This document shows, piece by piece, positions 6,298-8,626 of a stretch of 8,626 nt of DNA (positions are counted from its first letter, which is position 1; every line of letters starts with the position of its first letter). The position numbers and the translations under genes were made by a program. Location of the stretch: NCBI GenBank assembly GCA_028292075.1, contig JAQGNA010000353.1:1-8626 (forward strand), read 5' to 3'. Source of the stretch: Rhodoferax sp. Lineage in GTDB: Bacteria; Pseudomonadota; Gammaproteobacteria; Burkholderiales; Burkholderiaceae. The notes below the pieces were generated by a model. The model was not told where the DNA came from and made no database searches. It saw only the letters and a program-made list of their open reading frames with translations.

Positions 6298-8451
6298 ATG
6301 AATGCTTCCCTCTTCCCGTCCTGCCTTCGGCGTTGCCTGTGGGCCGGCTGCCTTGCCCTCCTGGCACTGGGCGCTTCGGCGCAAGAGGCCGATCCGCCCG
6401 GCCGTGTGGGCCGGCTCAACCTCGTTCAGGGCAATGTCAGCCAATGGCCTGCCAACGACAACGGCTGGAGCCAGGCCGAGATCAACCGCCCGCTCACCAC
6501 CGGCGACCGGCTCCGCGCCGACCCCGGAGCGCGGGTCGAACTGCACAGCGGCTCGACCGCCATCCGGCTCGATGGTGCCAGCGCACTCGACATCGGACAG
6601 CTCGACGACAACACCACCCGCCTGACGCTGAGTGAAGGCGCGCTCAACCTGCGCGTGCGCAACCTGTATCCGGGAGAACAGATCGAGATCGATACGCCGA
6701 ACCTGGCGCTCACGGTGCAGCAGCCCGGCAGCTACAGCATCGACGTCGATCCGCGCGGCAGCACCCGCGTCGCAACGCGCTACGGCCAGGCCACTGCCTA
6801 CGGCGAAAACGCGGAATCAATTCCAGTGCCGGCCAACGGTCAACTGCTGGTGTTCACCGGTCGCAATCTCGCACAGGCGGCACCGCCGACGGCGTTGCAA
6901 AACGACGCCTTCGCGCTTTGGGCCGACGCCCGCGACCGTACCGAAGACCAGTCGATCAGCGCCCGCTTCGTCTCGCGCGAGGTGCCCGGCTACCAGCAGC
7001 TCGATGCGTTCGGCGACTGGCAGAACGACACCACCTACGGCCCGGTCTGGCTACCTCGCATCGCGGTGGCCGAATGGGCGCCCTACCGCTACGGCCAATG
7101 GCGCTGGATCGCCCCTTGGGGCTGGACCTGGGTGGACGACGCGCCATGGGGCTTCGCACCCTTCCACTATGGGCGCTGGGCGCAGATCGGCACGCGCTGG
7201 GCCTGGGTGCCTGGCCCCAAAGCCCCCCGCCCAACCTATGCGCCGGCCCTCGTGGGCTTCCTGGGTGCGGCTCCCGGCCGCGCCGACTGGAACGTCCAGG
7301 CCGGCCCTGACCGGCGCCCCGGCCCGGGCATCGGCTGGTTTCCCCTGGCGCCCGGCGAAGCATGGCGCCCTGGCTACCACGCCAGCCCGAACTACCTGGG
7401 CGGCATCAACCGGGACGGCGCGCGCACTGAAAGAGGCGGCCGCGGCGACCGCAACCATCACGGCGATCCGGGTGATCGAGGTGATCGCGGCTACTTCTTC
7501 CAGGGCCGCCCCAATGCCGTGACGGCCGTTCCGCAGGACGACTTCGGCCGCGGCCACACCTGGCGGCCAGACCGGCCGGGGCTGCGACCGGGCGATCTGG
7601 CCGGTGCGCAGGTACTGCCAGCCCCGCCGATGCCAGCGGTGCGGCCAGGCTTCCGACCGGGCGATGGCGACCGCCGGCCCGACCGCAACCCGGGCAACCA
7701 TCGCCCGGAATGGAACACGCCAGCGCGCGACCAGGCAGAACAGGCACAACGGGCCCAGGCTCAGGCAGACGAGGCGCGCCAACGCCAGCAGGAAGCCCTG
7801 CAGCGCCCGAGCCTGGAACGCCAGGCGCAGCAGGACCGGCTGCAACGCGAGGCGCAAAACCAGCAGCTGCAAAATCAGCTCTACCTGCAACAGCAGGCAC
7901 AGCAACGCCAGCAGTTCGAGCTTCAGCAGCAACAGCGGCAGCAACATCAGCCACAGCAGCCGTTTCGCCAGCTGCCCAATGGAATGCCCGTGCCGGACGC
8001 ACCACGCAACGGCATCGACCCGCCCGGAGTACGGGGCCAGCCGGACGGTCTACGGCGGGAGCAACAGGCGCAGCAGGAGCGGATGCAACGAGACACGGCC
8101 CAGCGCGAGCAAATGCAGCGCCAGCAGTTGCAGCAGCAACGTGAACAGCAAAACCAGCAGGACCAGCAACGTGCCCGGCAGCAGGCCCAGCAGGCCGACC
8201 AGATGCGCAGGGAACAGCAGGGGCAGCAGGAACGCATGCAGCGCGAGGCAACGCAGCGCGAACAGGCCTTGCGTCAACAGCAACTGCAGCAGCAGGCACA
8301 ACAGCAACAGCAGCAGCGCCCTCAGCCCAACCAGGTGGATTCCCCAGGCGCGCGCGGCACCTTCCCCATGCCAGGTGCGCAGCCTGGCCCTCAGGCACGC
8401 CCGATGCCGCGGCTCACGCCCCAGATGCAACAGGGCAACGATCAGCGATGA
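6298..8451 (+). CDS. Exported FecR-like / DUF6600 protein with Gln-rich tail
   Basis: A 717-residue secreted or periplasmic protein of unknown function. Residues 1-28 form a signal peptide (Arg pair at 11-12, hydrophobic core 13-25, AXA-type cleavage ASA|QE). Residues about 36-150 resemble the FecR beta domain: LVQGNVS, LTTGDRLRADPGARVELHSGS and VQQPGSYSIDV. Residues about 230-306 are a Trp/Tyr/Gly-rich module with roughly three copies of a YGxW ... WxWV pattern (GDWQNDTTYGPVWLP; YRYGQWRWIAPWGWTWVDD; FHYGRWAQIGTRWAWVPG), the kind annotated as DUF6600. Residues 375-475 are Gly/Arg/Pro-rich and disordered, with a GDPGDRGDRG run. Residues 481-680 hold 80 Gln in 200, probably coiled coil or disordered. 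No membrane anchor or catalytic motif is seen. The ATG at 6298 is chosen for the signal peptide; an in-frame TTG at 6250 only adds non-signal sequence. No FecI sigma factor or TonB receptor is adjacent, so classical FecR signalling is unlikely. Gene and export are well supported; function is not. Confidence 0.88.
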   Translation: MNASLFPSCLRRCLWAGCLALLALGASAQEADPPGRVGRLNLVQGNVSQWPANDNGWSQAEINRPLTTGDRLRADPGARVELHSGSTAIRLDGASALDIGQLDDNTTRLTLSEGALNLRVRNLYPGEQIEIDTPNLALTVQQPGSYSIDVDPRGSTRVATRYGQATAYGENAESIPVPANGQLLVFTGRNLAQAAPPTALQNDAFALWADARDRTEDQSISARFVSREVPGYQQLDAFGDWQNDTTYGPVWLPRIAVAEWAPYRYGQWRWIAPWGWTWVDDAPWGFAPFHYGRWAQIGTRWAWVPGPKAPRPTYAPALVGFLGAAPGRADWNVQAGPDRRPGPGIGWFPLAPGEAWRPGYHASPNYLGGINRDGARTERGGRGDRNHHGDPGDRGDRGYFFQGRPNAVTAVPQDDFGRGHTWRPDRPGLRPGDLAGAQVLPAPPMPAVRPGFRPGDGDRRPDRNPGNHRPEWNTPARDQAEQAQRAQAQADEARQRQQEALQRPSLERQAQQDRLQREAQNQQLQNQLYLQQQAQQRQQFELQQQQRQQHQPQQPFRQLPNGMPVPDAPRNGIDPPGVRGQPDGLRREQQAQQERMQRDTAQREQMQRQQLQQQREQQNQQDQQRARQQAQQADQMRREQQGQQERMQREATQREQALRQQQLQQQAQQQQQQRPQPNQVDSPGARGTFPMPGAQPGPQARPMPRLTPQMQQGNDQR
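7462..7488 (+). repeat. Three tandem 9-bp repeats, collagen-like Gly-Asp-X
   Basis: GGCGATCCG, GGTGATCGA and GGTGATCGC follow one another exactly and encode GDP-GDR-GDR (residues 389-397) in the disordered linker of the FecR/DUF6600 protein. Such short in-frame repeats can change copy number by slippage without breaking the frame. Confidence 0.7.
8053..8295 (+). repeat. Imperfect direct duplication in the Gln-rich tail
   Basis: Two copies of a roughly 30-residue unit lie 51 residues apart: residues 586-614 (8053-8139) and 637-666 (8206-8295). Both begin RREQQ, continue QQERMQR and then QREQ, and end QLQQQ. Copy two has one extra residue. The DNA copies differ at many third positions, so the duplication is not recent or is maintained by selection at protein level. 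Confidence 0.7.
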
Positions 8452-8531
8452 GCCGATGGCGGAGCACCACCGGGGTTTAACGAGGCTTTTTGCCGGTTGA
8501 GCTGGGGGCGCACCCGCGGGCAATCAGTAAA

Positions 8532-8584
8532 CTGCCGGCAGACCCGCCGACGAGGGAGTGAATTGCCGACGAACCTATCGGCAA
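8532..8584. other. Inverted repeats in the non-coding end region
   Basis: CTGCCGGCAG (8532-8541) is a perfect 10-bp palindrome. TTGCCGA (8563-8569) and TCGGCAA (8578-8584) form a 7-bp stem with an 8-nt loop. Both share a TGCCG core that also occurs at 8491 and 8603. They could be operator-like sites, or the stem could end a leftward transcript, but it lacks a good T run. The stretch 8452-8626 has no other feature I can support. Confidence 0.35.
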
Positions 8585-8597
8585 GGCTCCAGCGACC

Positions 8598-8626
8598 TCA
8601 GCTGCCGGCGACCTTCATGCGGTTCA
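8598..8626 (-). CDS. Possible 3' end of a leftward gene
   Basis: Read on the minus strand, the window edge gives N-R-M-K-V-A-G-S followed by a TGA stop (8600-8598). The 7-bp hairpin at 8563-8584 lies just beyond the stop, where a terminator would be. Eight codons are far too few to identify a gene, and an open frame this short is expected by chance. It is recorded only because no rightward frame explains the edge. Confidence 0.2.

Noticed and set aside
5665..6546. 293-codon minus-strand frame opposite yqeY
   Set aside because: The plus-strand YqeY protein is full length and well conserved; the antisense product has no recognisable features.
7051..7947. Leu-rich minus-strand frame that looks like membrane segments
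   Set aside because: The Leu runs are the reverse reading of CAG/CAA glutamine codons in the plus-strand tail, not real membrane helices.
7406..8398. 330-codon Ala/Val/Pro-rich minus-strand frame
   Set aside because: It is another reverse reading of the Gln-rich repeats, with no start signal and no domain.
8469..8497. Possible terminator after the FecR/DUF6600 gene (ACCGG with CCGGT around a TTTTT)
   Set aside because: The stem is only 5 bp with a 19-nt loop, and the T run is inside the loop rather than after the stem.

Overview
The window is high-GC DNA from a beta-proteobacterium. The gene content and protein wording (HpnE squalene enzyme, CynX/NimT transporter, HemH, YhiN/RdsA flavoprotein, S21 with a YqeY neighbour, FecR/DUF6600 secreted protein) fit Burkholderiales, most likely Comamonadaceae. 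This assignment is inference from resemblance, not from a search. It looks like ordinary chromosome: no insertion sequence, integrase, tRNA, CRISPR array or plasmid function is visible.

Layout. (1) Bases 1-1896: the 3' end of hpnE, coupled by an ATGA overlap to a 12-helix CynX/NimT-type MFS exporter or importer. (2) Bases 1990-2685, minus strand: a YigB-like HAD phosphatase, convergent with the transporter across a 93-bp gap that holds an 8-bp hairpin. (3) Bases 2705-5087: hemH (ferrochelatase) and, 22 bp later, a YhiN/HI0933 flavoprotein (RdsA-like), probably one transcript. hemH is divergent from the HAD gene with almost no intergenic space. (4) Bases 5117-5595: a self-contained rpsU unit with a perfect TATAAT box, a leader of about 120 nt, the S21 gene and a strong intrinsic terminator. 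(5) Bases 5689-6150: yqeY. (6) Bases 6298-8451: a large exported protein with a FecR-like domain, a Trp/Tyr/Gly-rich repeat module (DUF6600 type) and a long Gln-rich tail. (7) Bases 8452-8626: non-coding sequence with inverted repeats, possibly reaching the last codons of a minus-strand gene.

The most interesting part is the rpsU leader. It carries a 7-bp hairpin whose loop contains GATCACCT, eight consecutive bases identical to the 3' end of 16S rRNA around the anti-Shine-Dalgarno. S21 sits next to that element on the 30S subunit. The 3' arm of the hairpin holds the purine run that would act as ribosome-binding site for a 21-codon upstream ORF, and the stop of that ORF overlaps the rpsU start as TAATG. 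Together these suggest an autoregulatory leader in which S21 or the ribosome senses a 16S-like decoy and controls S21 synthesis by translational coupling. The parts are visible in the sequence; the mechanism is inference.

Functional links: hpnE belongs to squalene/hopanoid synthesis, hemH to heme synthesis, and the HAD protein is probably a small-molecule phosphatase (riboflavin-pathway type). The RdsA-like flavoprotein and S21 both act on the ribosome. The FecR/DUF6600 protein has no sigma factor or TonB receptor beside it, and its role is unknown.
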